From contig JAUZOE010000033.1 in the NCBI GenBank assembly GCA_030706605.1, positions 1 to 46,246 on the forward strand: a DNA stretch of 46,246 nucleotides, given 5' to 3'. The position numbers and the translations under genes are program-made. Under the pieces are notes generated by a model. It made no database searches, was not told the origin of the DNA, and was given only the letters and a program-made list of their open reading frames with translations. The DNA comes from Bacteroidota bacterium (GTDB lineage Bacteria > Bacteroidota > Bacteroidia > Chitinophagales > Chitinophagaceae). Positions 1 to 7,711 of the stretch are shown here, piece after piece (the stretch's first letter is position 1; every line of letters starts with the position of its first letter).

Positions 1-157
1 AGATGGTCAACGTATTCGCCCTGCCAGAAAAGTGTTCCCTGCGCGTAACATCACTTTATTATGGGATCATGATCAAATGAAGATCACGAACTGTGATGAG
101 GTAAATCAATACGTTAAACGAGAATACAGAGAAGGCTTCGGACTTAGTGGTGTTTAA
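1..157 (+). CDS. C-terminal fragment of a probable Gfo/Idh/MocA oxidoreductase
   Basis: An open frame enters from the left edge (codons from base 2) and ends at TAA 155-157, giving 51 residues with no start in view. The tail contains ARNITLLWDHDQMKI followed by a Q-Y-V-K-R-E-Y-R-E-G-F ending. A 'LxWD...M.ITN..E.N.Y..REYR.G' C-terminus is, from memory, typical of secreted Gfo/Idh/MocA NAD-dependent oxidoreductases in Bacteroidota and Planctomycetes. The frame has coding character and is followed 28 bases later by a strong terminator, so I treat it as a real gene end. The family is inferred from the tail only. Confidence 0.6.
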   Translation, partial: DGQRIRPARKVFPARNITLLWDHDQMKITNCDEVNQYVKREYREGFGLSGV

Positions 158-185
158 TTAGCATACTAACATATATTGTTCATAA

Positions 186-216
186 GAGGCAGCCTGAACA
201 GGCTGCCTCTTTTTTT
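186..216 (+). terminator. Intrinsic terminator after the left-edge CDS
   Basis: A 9-bp perfect stem GAGGCAGCC (186-194) and GGCTGCCTC (201-209) with a 6-nt loop is followed by seven T. It lies 28 bases after the stop codon at 157 and ends that transcript. Confidence 0.9.
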
Positions 217-302
217 GTATATTTTCTTCTGCTTCCCCATTACTAACTAAAAAATATAATAGAAGCAACTGGTTTAAAATTAAAGTGACGAACAGTCTCA
301 GG

Positions 303-310
303 TCGGAAGA
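303..310. repeat. Left target-site duplication of the IS4-type element
   Basis: TCGGAAGA occurs directly before the left inverted repeat and again at 1521-1528 directly after the right inverted repeat. The 8-bp direct repeat marks the insertion site. Confidence 0.85.
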
Positions 311-1520
311 CCACAAGTGTTCGAAACCTTCTTCATACTGAATTAAAAAGATGAGGTGCCTTGCCAGGATCTCCTCCACAAAGCGTTACTATCGTTTTGA
401 TAATTTCATTCTCTAATTCTATTTCAAACTTTAGTTTGGCTATTTTAAATCCTTTTATTCCATTGATTTTTTTATATGCAATGATCAGAATAGCCAGGAT
501 CATAGTCATATAAATCATAACTTTTATTCCGTTCTCGTTTCTTGATACCAGGTGCTTTACATTAAGGTGCTGCTTTATAAATTTAAAGAAGGTTTCTATC
601 TCCCATCTTTGTTTGTACCATTCAGCAATGGTATAGCAATCTTCGTCTGATATGTTGGTAACAAAACAGATTTCTTCCTTACTTTGGTCTATGATACCCT
701 TGATAACCCTCTAGGTATGTTGTGTCTTCTTCTCTTTCCGGTTGATTAGAAATCCTATATCATCACTGATAATAGTTACCGTGCTTGCAGCAGGTTTTAA
801 ACCGATTTCTTTAGATGCAATAACCTTACACCTGACAGTGGGATTGGCACGGGTTACAAATGATTTATTGGTATTGGTGAACCTGTCAAACGAATTACGG
901 GATTGTAAGCCCCGATCAAATACAACTACACAATTGTCTATACAATCTGCACCGTTGATCACTTCTGCCAATGCCAGTTCTTCACTTATGTAAGATTGCT
1001 CCGTATGTACTTTCACAGATGAAGGAATACTGCCTTTTAGATTAACACTGTATTTGACAAATCGTTTACTATCATCACCATTCTTCATGCCGCCGGAAAA
1101 TAGTTTTGTAGCCAGTGCCACGTAGGTGCTATCAGTTTTTGATAAGGTATTCTCTTCCTTAAGCTCTTTGTTATAAATGGCAAATATTTCTTCAAAAAGC
1201 TTCTCAAAATAGGATGCATTAATGGTACAGATGCGATCTCTGATAGAATTGTATTTACTCTCTAAAATGTCAAACTGAGAAAAAGATTTAAACCTGGCAG
1301 ATTGCAAAAAGGTTTCCATTACTCTCAAACTGAGTTTGTCACTGCTTAACATTGAAAACAAAATCAATTTAAACATCACTTCCCCTGATAACTTCTTTAC
1401 CTGAGCATCTACTTTGGTCTCTAAAGCCAAATCTCTAAAGGTTTTTGCAGGAATTAGTTTGAGCAGTTCATTTACGGTCATCTGCAAAATTATTCAAACT
1501 TAGGTTTCGAACACTTGTGG
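311..1520 (-). mobile_element. IS4-family insertion sequence, 1210 bp, complete ends
   Basis: The element is bounded by a perfect 19-bp inverted repeat, CCACAAGTGTTCGAAACCT at 311-329 and its complement at 1502-1520. It is flanked by the 8-bp direct repeat TCGGAAGA (303-310 and 1521-1528). One transposase frame fills it on the minus strand. Intact ends and an exact target duplication indicate a fairly recent insertion. If the insert and one TSD copy are removed, no reading frame of note is restored, so the target seems to have been intergenic. Confidence 0.93.
333..1487 (-). pseudogene. IS4-family DDE transposase with an in-frame amber codon
   Basis: Read from ATG at 1487, the frame runs 258 codons to TAG at 713-711, then continues in the same frame for another 125 codons to the stop at 333, for a full length near 384 residues. 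The first part holds the first two catalytic aspartates (SKTDSTY and VVVFDRG). The part after the amber holds the IS4 signature Y(2)R(3)E(6)K (Y-K-Q-R-W-E-I-E, then six residues, then K). The coding potential is therefore intact apart from one nonsense codon, with no frameshift. The third catalytic acid lies after the stop, so the truncated product should be inactive unless the amber is read through. Only a copy elsewhere could mobilise the element in trans. Confidence 0.9.
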
Positions 1521-1528
1521 TCGGAAGA
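1521..1528. repeat. Right target-site duplication of the IS4-type element
   Basis: TCGGAAGA, identical to 303-310, follows directly after the right inverted repeat. Confidence 0.85.
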
Positions 1529-1676
1529 CATGCGCCAGTTTAAGGCTTTGTAATTAGTAAATAAATTGGCTTTGCATCGCAACGTTTGTCACAAGCATAG
1601 CTAACATCCATGGCTAAATGACAAAGCATGAGCCAGCGAAAAACAAGAGGTCTTTTCTTTATGAATCCATTTTATC

Positions 1677-1872
1677 TCAGGCAGCAGCTGATTCCTTCTT
1701 ATCTGCCTTTACATCATGCTTTAGTAGCCACTTTAGCATATTTTTAAAGCCTTCATATTTTTTCGGAAACTGGTGATGAAGAATTTGTGAAGGATTATTC
1801 GCTTTAATTAGAGCAGCATAGAAACATAGTTTAGAGATTGTCTATACCCATAAAAAAATTCAACTTGCTCAT
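1677..1872 (-). pseudogene. Relic of an IS110-family transposase N-terminus
   Basis: On the minus strand from ATG at 1872 the frame reads MSKLNFFMGID and then hits a stop. Dropping one base at about 1840 restores ISKLCFYAALIKAN and continues through HHQFPKKYEGFKNMLKWLLK to a TGA at 1677. The pattern FxGIDISKL, followed by H.QF...KGFK..LKWLK, is the RuvC-like N-terminal start of IS110-type DEDD transposases. No C-terminal part is visible, so this is a short, frameshifted remnant. It lies 150 bp from the IS4-type insertion, which suggests a repeatedly invaded site. Confidence 0.7.
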
Positions 1873-2352
1873 ACTTTGTAATATTTAAATGTGAATAAAT
1901 CAACCTAATTTTTTGAACAAATCAAGACCTTAATCATGGGACCGTTATCCTTATTTTCTGTTTGATTCCGGTTCAAAAAAAAAGCACAAGATTAGAACGT
2001 TGTATAAGTCTTAAAACCTTGCCCAATCGATAATCCTATTGTGCTGAAATGTTGGTTTTATAAATGTAGTTTTCCACATTTATAATCATATCCACAAAGA
2101 AAAAAGTAGCAAAACAAATAATAGTAGTAGTAATATTTTATATAACTTTTTTGAAAACAAATCTAAATCTAAAGACCCAATGTGTGAAGACATTGATGAG
2201 AAATTTAGTTTTTTGCCCGTATTATTTTCCCGTATATATTTCTTTCATATTGATCAGAAACTGCAAAAAAAAGATATCACTAGTATACCCAAAATAAGTA
2301 TCAATAAAATACTTAAAAAAAAAGCCAATACTTACTTAAATACAATTTTAAA
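1873..2352. other. AT-rich intergenic region without a recognised gene
   Basis: This 480-bp stretch between the IS110 relic and the SDR gene end has no ORF above about 60 codons, no clear hairpin terminator and no consensus promoter. It is very AT-rich with long A and T runs. Nothing functional was recognised. Confidence 0.6.
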
Positions 2353-3114
2353 TTAATAAGGTGAAGGGCTAATACAAGTCCACCCTCCGTCTACAATTAA
2401 ACTTTGCCCCGTAATATGTCTTCCTTTATCTGACACAAAAAATAAAGCTGTGCCAGCTATATCAGCAACAGAAGCTGGTCGACCCATTGGTGTTAACCTG
2501 GACCATGTAGCTTCATAACCCGGCTCTTCTAATGTCCTCTCTGTTAATGTAGCGCCAGGTGCAATAGTATTTACATTGATTTTATATTGGGATAATTCTA
2601 TTACCAGGTTTTTTGCCAGCATTTCCAAAGCGGCTTTGCTCATTCCATAAGCTGCCAGATTTTTATGCGCCTGGTGGCCGGTAACAGAAGACGTGAATAA
2701 TAAGGAACCTCCCGATGCCTGCTTTTTCATTTGATTGGATGCTGCCTGTGTCAGAAAGAAAGTGCCTCCCAGGTTAACCTGCATTACCCTGTAAAAAGAT
2801 TCAGGTGAATATGTAAAAAAATCGCCAAATAAAGTAATACCTGCATTAGCAATAACTATATCCAGGTGGCCAAACCGGGAGACTGCTGTATCTACCATTT
2901 TTTGAATGAATGTGATCTCACTCGAATCTCCTACAAGGGCCATGCAATTTCCTCCTGTATCCTCAATGATTTGTTTCACTGCATTATCCGCCAAAGAGGT
3001 ATCCAGGTCATTTAAAATAACCTGTGCTCCTTCTCTTACCAGTTGTCTGCATATTTCAAATCCAATACCCTGCCCGGCACCCGTTACTATCGCAACTTTA
3101 TTTTTAAAGGACAT
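2353..3114 (-). CDS. Short-chain dehydrogenase/reductase (SDR)
   Basis: A 253-residue classical SDR, probably oxidising a sugar or sugar-acid hydroxyl with NAD(P). The Rossmann motif TGAGQGIG is at residues 11-18, N-A-G at 90-92, the structural Asn at 114, catalytic Ser at 142/143 and the Y-x-x-x-K pair at Y156 and K160, so all catalytic residues are present. Asp at the end of the second strand (NDLD, about 36-38) suggests NAD preference. It lies 74 bp downstream of the IlvD/Edd dehydratase and after a lactonase on the same strand, so a role in non-phosphorylative sugar oxidation is likely. The exact substrate is not readable from sequence. Confidence 0.9.
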   Translation of the reverse strand: MSFKNKVAIVTGAGQGIGFEICRQLVREGAQVILNDLDTSLADNAVKQIIEDTGGNCMALVGDSSEITFIQKMVDTAVSRFGHLDIVIANAGITLFGDFFTYSPESFYRVMQVNLGGTFFLTQAASNQMKKQASGGSLLFTSSVTGHQAHKNLAAYGMSKAALEMLAKNLVIELSQYKINVNTIAPGATLTERTLEEPGYEATWSRLTPMGRPASVADIAGTALFFVSDKGRHITGQSLIVDGGWTCISPSPY

Positions 3115-3188
3115 AACAATCGTTTTTTGCTGTGGTCAATATTTTAATCAATAATTGCGGTTAACAACTTTTTATTATTCCTATTTTA

Positions 3189-4907
3189 TTAGTGTGAATC
3201 TCGAATAACTTTACTCCCAGAACCACCTTTCAAAAAATCCATGTCGGCACCGAGGTGGGCCTGCTCTACATGAGATTGATACAAATAAACATACCCGCGT
3301 GCCTGGATCTTTTCAGTAAGTTTCCATGCAACTTTACGCGCTGACAATTCTTCTTCTGATACGTCTAACTGAAGTGTCCTGTTATGAGTATCCAGGTGGA
3401 TGACATCTCCATTTTGCACCAATGCCAATGCACCACCAACAGCAGCCTCCGGAGACACATGAAGTACCACGGTTCCAAACCCTGTACCACTCATCCTTCC
3501 ATCAGAAATGCGCACCAGGTCAGTAATGCCTTGTTCTAATAATTTTTTGGGCAATGTCATATTGCCTACTTCGGCCATCCCCGGGTATCCTTTTGGTCCT
3601 ACATTTTTCAATACCATAATACTATCCGCATCAATGTCCAATTCAGGATCGTCTATTCTTGCATGATAGTCTTCAATATTTTCAAAAACTACAGCTTTTC
3701 CTGAATGTTTTAACAGAGCAGGACTCGCTGCAGAAGGTTTTATCACAGCACCATCAGGAGATAGATTTCCCTTCAAAACAACAATTCCTGATTCAGGCTT
3801 AAAAGGATTCTGCATGGTACTGATAATAGTGCGGTCATACACTTCAGCATGAGCACAATTTTCACCTATGGTTTTGCCATTGACGGTAATAGCTTCATTA
3901 TGAATAATGGAAGACATTTCTTTGAGTACTGCAGGCAAACCTCCTGAATAATAGAGGTCCTCCATATAGTTTTCGCCGGAGGGCTGTATGTTGGCAAGTA
4001 GAGGTATATTCCGGGAGTATTCATCAAAATCATCTATATTTAATTCAACTCCTATCCTACCTGCAATAGCTAATAAATGAATCACAAAATTGGTTGATCC
4101 CCCAATGGCTGCATTTACCATGATGGCATTTTCAAAAGCATTGCGGTTAAGTATTTTTGACAAATTCAGGTCTTCTTTTACCATTTCCACTATTCGTCTC
4201 CCGGATAACTGGGAGAGTACTTTACGACGCGCATCTGCTGCCGGGATGGATGCATTATCTGGTAACGAAAGACCCAATGCCTCAACCATAACCGCCATAG
4301 TAGAAGCGGTACCCATTACTGCGCAATGCCCCTGCGTACGAGCCATACAGGCCTCAGCTTCTACAAACTCCGCGGGGGTTATTTCACCTAATTTGCTGGC
4401 AGCATCAAAACGCCAGATATCAGATGTGCCGATATCTTTTCCCTTCCAATGACCTTTGAGCATGGGGCCTCCTGAAACAACCAGGGTCGGTATATTTACA
4501 CTGCAGGCACCCATTACCAGTGAAGGAGTAGTTTTATCACAACCACAAAGCAACACAATACCGTCAACCGGATTAGCACGAATTGACTCTTCAACATCCA
4601 TACTTACAAGGTTGCGATAAAGCATGGCAGTGGGTTTAATCAGCGTTTCCCCTAAAGACATGACAGGAAATTCAACCGGGAATCCACCTGCCTCCAGCAC
4701 CCCTTTCTTTACTGAATCTGCTAAATCGCGGAAGTGAGCATTGCAAGGAGTTAGTTCACTCCAGGTATTACAAATCCCTATTACAGGTTTTCCGTCAAAC
4801 ATATCCGGTGGAATACCCTGGTTTTTCATCCAGGCACGGTATATAAATCCATCCTTGCCTTTACGGCCAAACCAATTACTGCTCCTCAATTTATTTTTGT
4901 CTATCAC
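3189..4907 (-). CDS. IlvD/Edd-family sugar-acid dehydratase (L-arabinonate dehydratase-like)
   Basis: A 572-residue Fe-S dehydratase that removes water from an aldonic acid to give a 2-keto-3-deoxy acid. The three expected cluster ligands are present: Cys55 (ELTPCN), Cys123 (CGCDKTTPS) and Cys195 (GHCAVMGTAST). The GRMSGTG active-site serine motif lies near residue 480. Length and the motifs NTWS-LTPCN and MYRNL match the pentonate dehydratase branch (L-arabinonate/xylonate type) better than biosynthetic dihydroxy-acid dehydratase, and no ilv or leu genes are adjacent. Neighbours are a lactonase upstream and an SDR downstream. Substrate choice among arabinonate, xylonate, fuconate and others is inference. 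Confidence 0.88.
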   Translation of the reverse strand: MIDKNKLRSSNWFGRKGKDGFIYRAWMKNQGIPPDMFDGKPVIGICNTWSELTPCNAHFRDLADSVKKGVLEAGGFPVEFPVMSLGETLIKPTAMLYRNLVSMDVEESIRANPVDGIVLLCGCDKTTPSLVMGACSVNIPTLVVSGGPMLKGHWKGKDIGTSDIWRFDAASKLGEITPAEFVEAEACMARTQGHCAVMGTASTMAVMVEALGLSLPDNASIPAADARRKVLSQLSGRRIVEMVKEDLNLSKILNRNAFENAIMVNAAIGGSTNFVIHLLAIAGRIGVELNIDDFDEYSRNIPLLANIQPSGENYMEDLYYSGGLPAVLKEMSSIIHNEAITVNGKTIGENCAHAEVYDRTIISTMQNPFKPESGIVVLKGNLSPDGAVIKPSAASPALLKHSGKAVVFENIEDYHARIDDPELDIDADSIMVLKNVGPKGYPGMAEVGNMTLPKKLLEQGITDLVRISDGRMSGTGFGTVVLHVSPEAAVGGALALVQNGDVIHLDTHNRTLQLDVSEEELSARKVAWKLTEKIQARGYVYLYQSHVEQAHLGADMDFLKGGSGSKVIRDSH

Positions 4908-5049
4908 CTGCTGTTTATAGTTTAAATGTAATACTTATAAAAAATCAATTCATAATCTTTTCAACTAGAGAACCATCTTCTATTAACATTACTCTATTTT
5001 AGTTTATTATTCCAAAACCAAAATAAATGGTTTATCAATTTCTACCTTT

Positions 5050-6201
5050 TTAATTCACTGGAAGTAGCTGCAAACAAACAGGTTTGGGAATACGAATCTG
5101 TTTTCCAGTTGCAGTAAGTAATCCTGTACTTTTATCCCTTTTAAAAATGACAATATTATCGGAATCCTGGTTAGCAACAAGAAGATAATTTCCTGATGGA
5201 TCTATCATAAAATGACGCGGTGCCTTGCCTAAAGTTGGCTGATATCCTCGTAACTTCAATTTACCAGTAACAGTATTTATTAAAAATATAGTAATGGTAT
5301 TTTCATCTCCCCTATTAGATGCGTATAAAAATTTTCCATCGGGAGAAACATATACTTCAGCACTACCAATAGTTCCTTTAAAACTTTCCGGATGAGCCGA
5401 AATACTTTGAATTTCAAGGAAATTACCATTGTTATACTTGTAGACATTCACTTTGCCACTAAGCTCACCTATCAGGTAGGCAAATTTTTTATTAGGATGA
5501 AATGTTATATGCCTGGGACCGTATCCGGGTGTGACACTTATATAAGCAGGATTAAAGGGTATTAGTGGTTTTTTAGCTGAAGGATTAAATTTATAAATCA
5601 TTATCTTATCCGTTCCCAAGTCCGGGGTTAACAGATAACCATTGTCCGGAGAAAAAACGGTTTCATGTACATGAGCACTTTCCTGCCTTGCCTTATTAAT
5701 ACTGCCTCCTGTATCCTGTATCAATTGAGCATAAGGCTGTAGTGACCCATTTTTATTTATGCGAAAGGCTGTAGCGCTGCCACTAGAATAATTTGCCACT
5801 GTAAGCCATTTGCCATCCATACTAGTTGCAACATAGCAAGGAGCCTCGCCACCTGAAAATTGAGTATTCAGAAAATGAAGTTTGCCATTTTTTTTATTAA
5901 ATGAATAAGCACTTACTCTTCCTGGGTTGGCTCCACTGGTTTCGTTAACTGCATATACATAATTGCCATTTTTTGAAACGGTGAGATAAGAAGGATTATT
6001 TGCGCTATCCGTATTACTTATCCACTGTACGTTACCATTTGTCGCATCAAAATTATATACATAGATTCCCTTACTTCCGGTATTGGTATAAGTACCGATA
6101 AATAAATAATATTTCTGTGCTGACGTAAATAATGAAATACAAGTAAATACAAGTAAAAAACTTAAACGCGTCATTTTGTTTCTGTAAAATATTTTTTGCA
6201 T
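5050..6201 (-). CDS. Secreted lactonase family protein (6-phosphogluconolactonase YbhE type)
   Basis: A 383-residue seven-bladed beta-propeller lactonase. An N-terminal Sec signal peptide (hydrophobic stretch near residues 13-28, ending TSAQ) points to the periplasm. Family signatures include the opening YLFIGTYTNTGSKGIYVY, E-S-A-H-V-H-E-T-V-F-S-P-D mid-protein, GPRHI.FHP.K and APRHFMIDPSGNYLLVANQ. It hydrolyses aldonolactones in the inferred sugar-oxidation path, supplying the acid for the dehydratase 142 bp downstream. It has no sequence features of the cytosolic SugarP-type 6-phosphogluconolactonase. A start at ATG 6174 (MTRLSF) is also possible and would give a more usual signal-peptide length. 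Confidence 0.88.
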   Translation of the reverse strand: MQKIFYRNKMTRLSFLLVFTCISLFTSAQKYYLFIGTYTNTGSKGIYVYNFDATNGNVQWISNTDSANNPSYLTVSKNGNYVYAVNETSGANPGRVSAYSFNKKNGKLHFLNTQFSGGEAPCYVATSMDGKWLTVANYSSGSATAFRINKNGSLQPYAQLIQDTGGSINKARQESAHVHETVFSPDNGYLLTPDLGTDKIMIYKFNPSAKKPLIPFNPAYISVTPGYGPRHITFHPNKKFAYLIGELSGKVNVYKYNNGNFLEIQSISAHPESFKGTIGSAEVYVSPDGKFLYASNRGDENTITIFLINTVTGKLKLRGYQPTLGKAPRHFMIDPSGNYLLVANQDSDNIVIFKRDKSTGLLTATGKQIRIPKPVCLQLLPVN

Positions 6202-6295
6202 AAATAAAAAAATGTAGTGGTTATTAAACTAAGGTAATCATGTAAGGATAGAAAAAGACCAAAATATTTTCCTCTTTGAAAGATTTCTCCAGTTT

Positions 6296-6571
6296 CTATT
6301 CCCATTCGATCACTTCAAAATCATCAAATTTTATTTCAGGCAGATTAGATATAATCACTTCTTCAACTTTTGCTCTTTCAGGGCCTATCCTACACCATTC
6401 TATAAATTCATCCACTTTATTGGCCTGTCCATATATCATTGCTTCAACTTTTCCATTTGCTGTATTTTTAATCCAACCAGTAATTTCATATTTATAAGCA
6501 ACTTCTTTTGCTTTTGCCCTGAAAAATACGCCTTGAACTTTACCAGTGATGTATAAATGAACTGTTTTCAT
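6296..6571 (-). CDS. acyP: Acylphosphatase
   Basis: A 91-residue acylphosphatase that hydrolyses the carboxyl-phosphate bond of acyl phosphates in the cytosol. The signature GKVQGVFFR supplies the phosphate-binding loop and catalytic Arg18, and the W-I-K-N-T-A-N-G segment supplies the catalytic Asn36. Length is exactly that of the family. The start is fixed by a consensus promoter whose TTTG ends only four bases before the ATG, so the mRNA is probably leaderless. It stands alone on the minus strand, 94 bp upstream of the lactonase start. Confidence 0.96.
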   Translation of the reverse strand: MKTVHLYITGKVQGVFFRAKAKEVAYKYEITGWIKNTANGKVEAMIYGQANKVDEFIEWCRIGPERAKVEEVIISNLPEIKFDDFEVIEWE

Positions 6572-6575
6572 TTTT

Positions 6576-6608
6576 CAAAGATACATTGCAGAATCAATTA
6601 TATACAAA
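6576..6608 (-). promoter_or_regulatory. Bacteroidota-type promoter of acyP, leaderless geometry
   Basis: On the minus strand, TTTG (6605-6608) and TATCTTTG (6576-6583) are separated by 21 nt, matching the -33/-7 consensus. Only four bases separate the TTTG from the acyP ATG, so transcription should begin at or next to the start codon. Confidence 0.8.
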
Positions 6609-6742
6609 TTGCAAAACAACGTTTTGTACTAATAAAAAGTATTTATACTGATTTATTTATAGTAATAATACCATTAATCTCTTTCGTTAATTTACTTTCC
6701 AGGCAGTAAATACATTAGTTGTAAAATTAGGCAGTACTGCTC

Positions 6743-6773
6743 TTGCGCAGGGTAGCTGCTCTCCCTATCTTTG
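6743..6773 (+). promoter_or_regulatory. Promoter of RNA unit A
   Basis: TTG (6743-6745) and a perfect TATCTTTG (6766-6773) are 20 nt apart, the Bacteroidota -33/-7 arrangement. GCAGTACTGC (6731-6740) just upstream and GCAGGGTAGCTGC between the two boxes are GCAG-n-CTGC elements conserved in all units and could be operators. Confidence 0.8.
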
Positions 6774-6778
6774 TTACA

Positions 6779-6896
6779 GAAGTTGATTGATGTTCAACAA
6801 ACATTAATCAAAAATCCAAATCCATTGAAAAGAACCATTTCCCAATCCAGGAAAAACCATATTAAATCCGATATCAGTCAACTTCTATTTTTTTTG
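6779..6896 (+). ncRNA. Predicted small RNA, unit A (107 nt plus U tract)
   Basis: The predicted 5' end, six bases after TATCTTTG, begins GAAGTTGATTGAT, which pairs over 13 bp (one G-U) with ATCAGTCAACTTC ending at 6885. The pairing is followed by a T-rich tract (TATTTTTTTT, 6886-6895). The 5' strand can instead form a local 11-bp hairpin (TTGATTGATGT with ACATTAATCAA, loop TCAACA), so the two folds exclude each other. A small TTTCC/GGAAA hairpin lies inside. No coding frame is conserved. The family is unknown to me; transcription is inferred from the promoter. Confidence 0.6.
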
Positions 6897-7035
6897 AATT
6901 CAATGCCTTAGAAAAATATTAATCCCGATGAAAACCAACCGGTAAAACGGTATCCAATCTATCCAAGAAAAATCTAAAACCCAGATTTAAGTATTTAAAA
7001 AACTTCTGCATGCTTTTGCAGGAGTTTTTTATTTT
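6897..7035 (+). other. Distal structured segment of unit A with mini-ORF and terminator
   Basis: After the U tract come a conserved linker and ATG AAA ACC AAC CGG TAA (6928-6945, MKTNR). An ACCG/CGGT hairpin overlaps the mini-ORF end, then an AAATCT/AGATTT hairpin, then an intrinsic terminator with stem AAAAAACTTCTGCA (6997-7010) and TGCAGGAGTTTTTT (7017-7030). The same order recurs in units B and C with different stem sequences. Confidence 0.6.
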
Positions 7036-7150
7036 AAACCATATTCTATGCGATCAATATACAAAAAAGGTAGTTTTACGATTACACTTTATCGTTAATT
7101 TACTAATCAGACAGTAAATACATTAGTTGTAAAATTAGGCAGTACTGCTC

Positions 7151-7181
7151 TTGCGCAGGGTAGCTGCTCTCCCTATCTTTG
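7151..7181 (+). promoter_or_regulatory. Promoter of RNA unit B
   Basis: TTG (7151-7153), 20 nt spacer and TATCTTTG (7174-7181), identical in design to unit A, with the same GCAG-n-CTGC elements. Confidence 0.8.
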
Positions 7182-7186
7182 TTCCA

Positions 7187-7301
7187 GAAGTTGATTGATG
7201 TTCAACAAACATTAATCAAAAATCCAAATCCATTGAAAAGAACCGTTTCCCGATCCAGGAAAAACCATATTAAATCCGATATCAGTCAACTTCTTTTTTT
7301 T
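7187..7301 (+). ncRNA. Predicted small RNA, unit B (107 nt plus U tract)
   Basis: Runs from GAAGTTGATTGAT (7187) to CAACTTC (7293), exactly 107 nt as in units A and C, followed by eight T. The end-to-end stem and competing 5' hairpin are conserved. Substitutions relative to A are few and mostly in loops, for example within the CCCAATCC/CCCGATCC loop of the TTTCC/GGAAA hairpin. Confidence 0.6.
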
Positions 7302-7448
7302 GAATTCAATGCCTTAGAAAAATATTAATCCCAATGAAAACCAGGTTATGAAAATAACCAACAAAGTTTAAACCTGAAAAACCATAAAACCCCAGGATTA
7401 AAGCATTACAAAAGCCTCTGCAATAACATGCGGAGGCTTTTTTTTAAG
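7302..7448 (+). other. Distal structured segment of unit B with mini-ORF and terminator
   Basis: ATG AAA ACC AGG TTA TGA (7334-7351, MKTRL) overlaps a hairpin GGTTAT-GAAA-ATAACC. A CCTG/CAGG hairpin follows, then the terminator stem AAAAGCCTCTGC (7410-7421) and GCGGAGGCTTTT (7430-7441) with a T tract. Stem sequences differ from unit A throughout while pairing is kept. Confidence 0.6.
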
Positions 7449-7560
7449 CTATATTGCCAGTAATTAATATGAAGGTGAAGTAGTTTTACGATTACACTTA
7501 ATCGTTAATTTACTAATCACAGAGTAAATACAGTAGTTACAAAATTAAGCAGTACTGCTC

Positions 7561-7591
7561 TTGCGCAGGGTAGCTGCTGTTTATATCTTTG
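7561..7591 (+). promoter_or_regulatory. Promoter of RNA unit C
   Basis: TTG (7561-7563), 20 nt spacer and TATCTTTG (7584-7591). The spacer differs from A and B at its end (GTTTA instead of CTCCC), but both boxes and their distance are unchanged. Confidence 0.8.
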
Positions 7592-7596
7592 TTACA

Positions 7597-7711
7597 GAAG
7601 TTGATTGATGTTCAACAAGCATTAATCAAAAATCCAAATCCATTGAAAAGAACCGTTTCCCAATCCAGGAAAAACCAAACAAAATTCGATATCAGTCAAC
7701 TTCTTTTTTTT
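7597..7711 (+). ncRNA. Predicted small RNA, unit C (107 nt plus U tract)
   Basis: From GAAGTTGATTGAT (7597) to CAACTTC (7703), again 107 nt, followed by nine T. The competing hairpin has AGCATTAATCAA in place of AACATTAATCAA, which weakens its loop side but leaves the main pairing. Confidence 0.6.

Noticed and set aside
158-379. 73-codon minus-strand ORF
   Set aside because: It spans the left terminator and the IS inverted repeat and has no family features.
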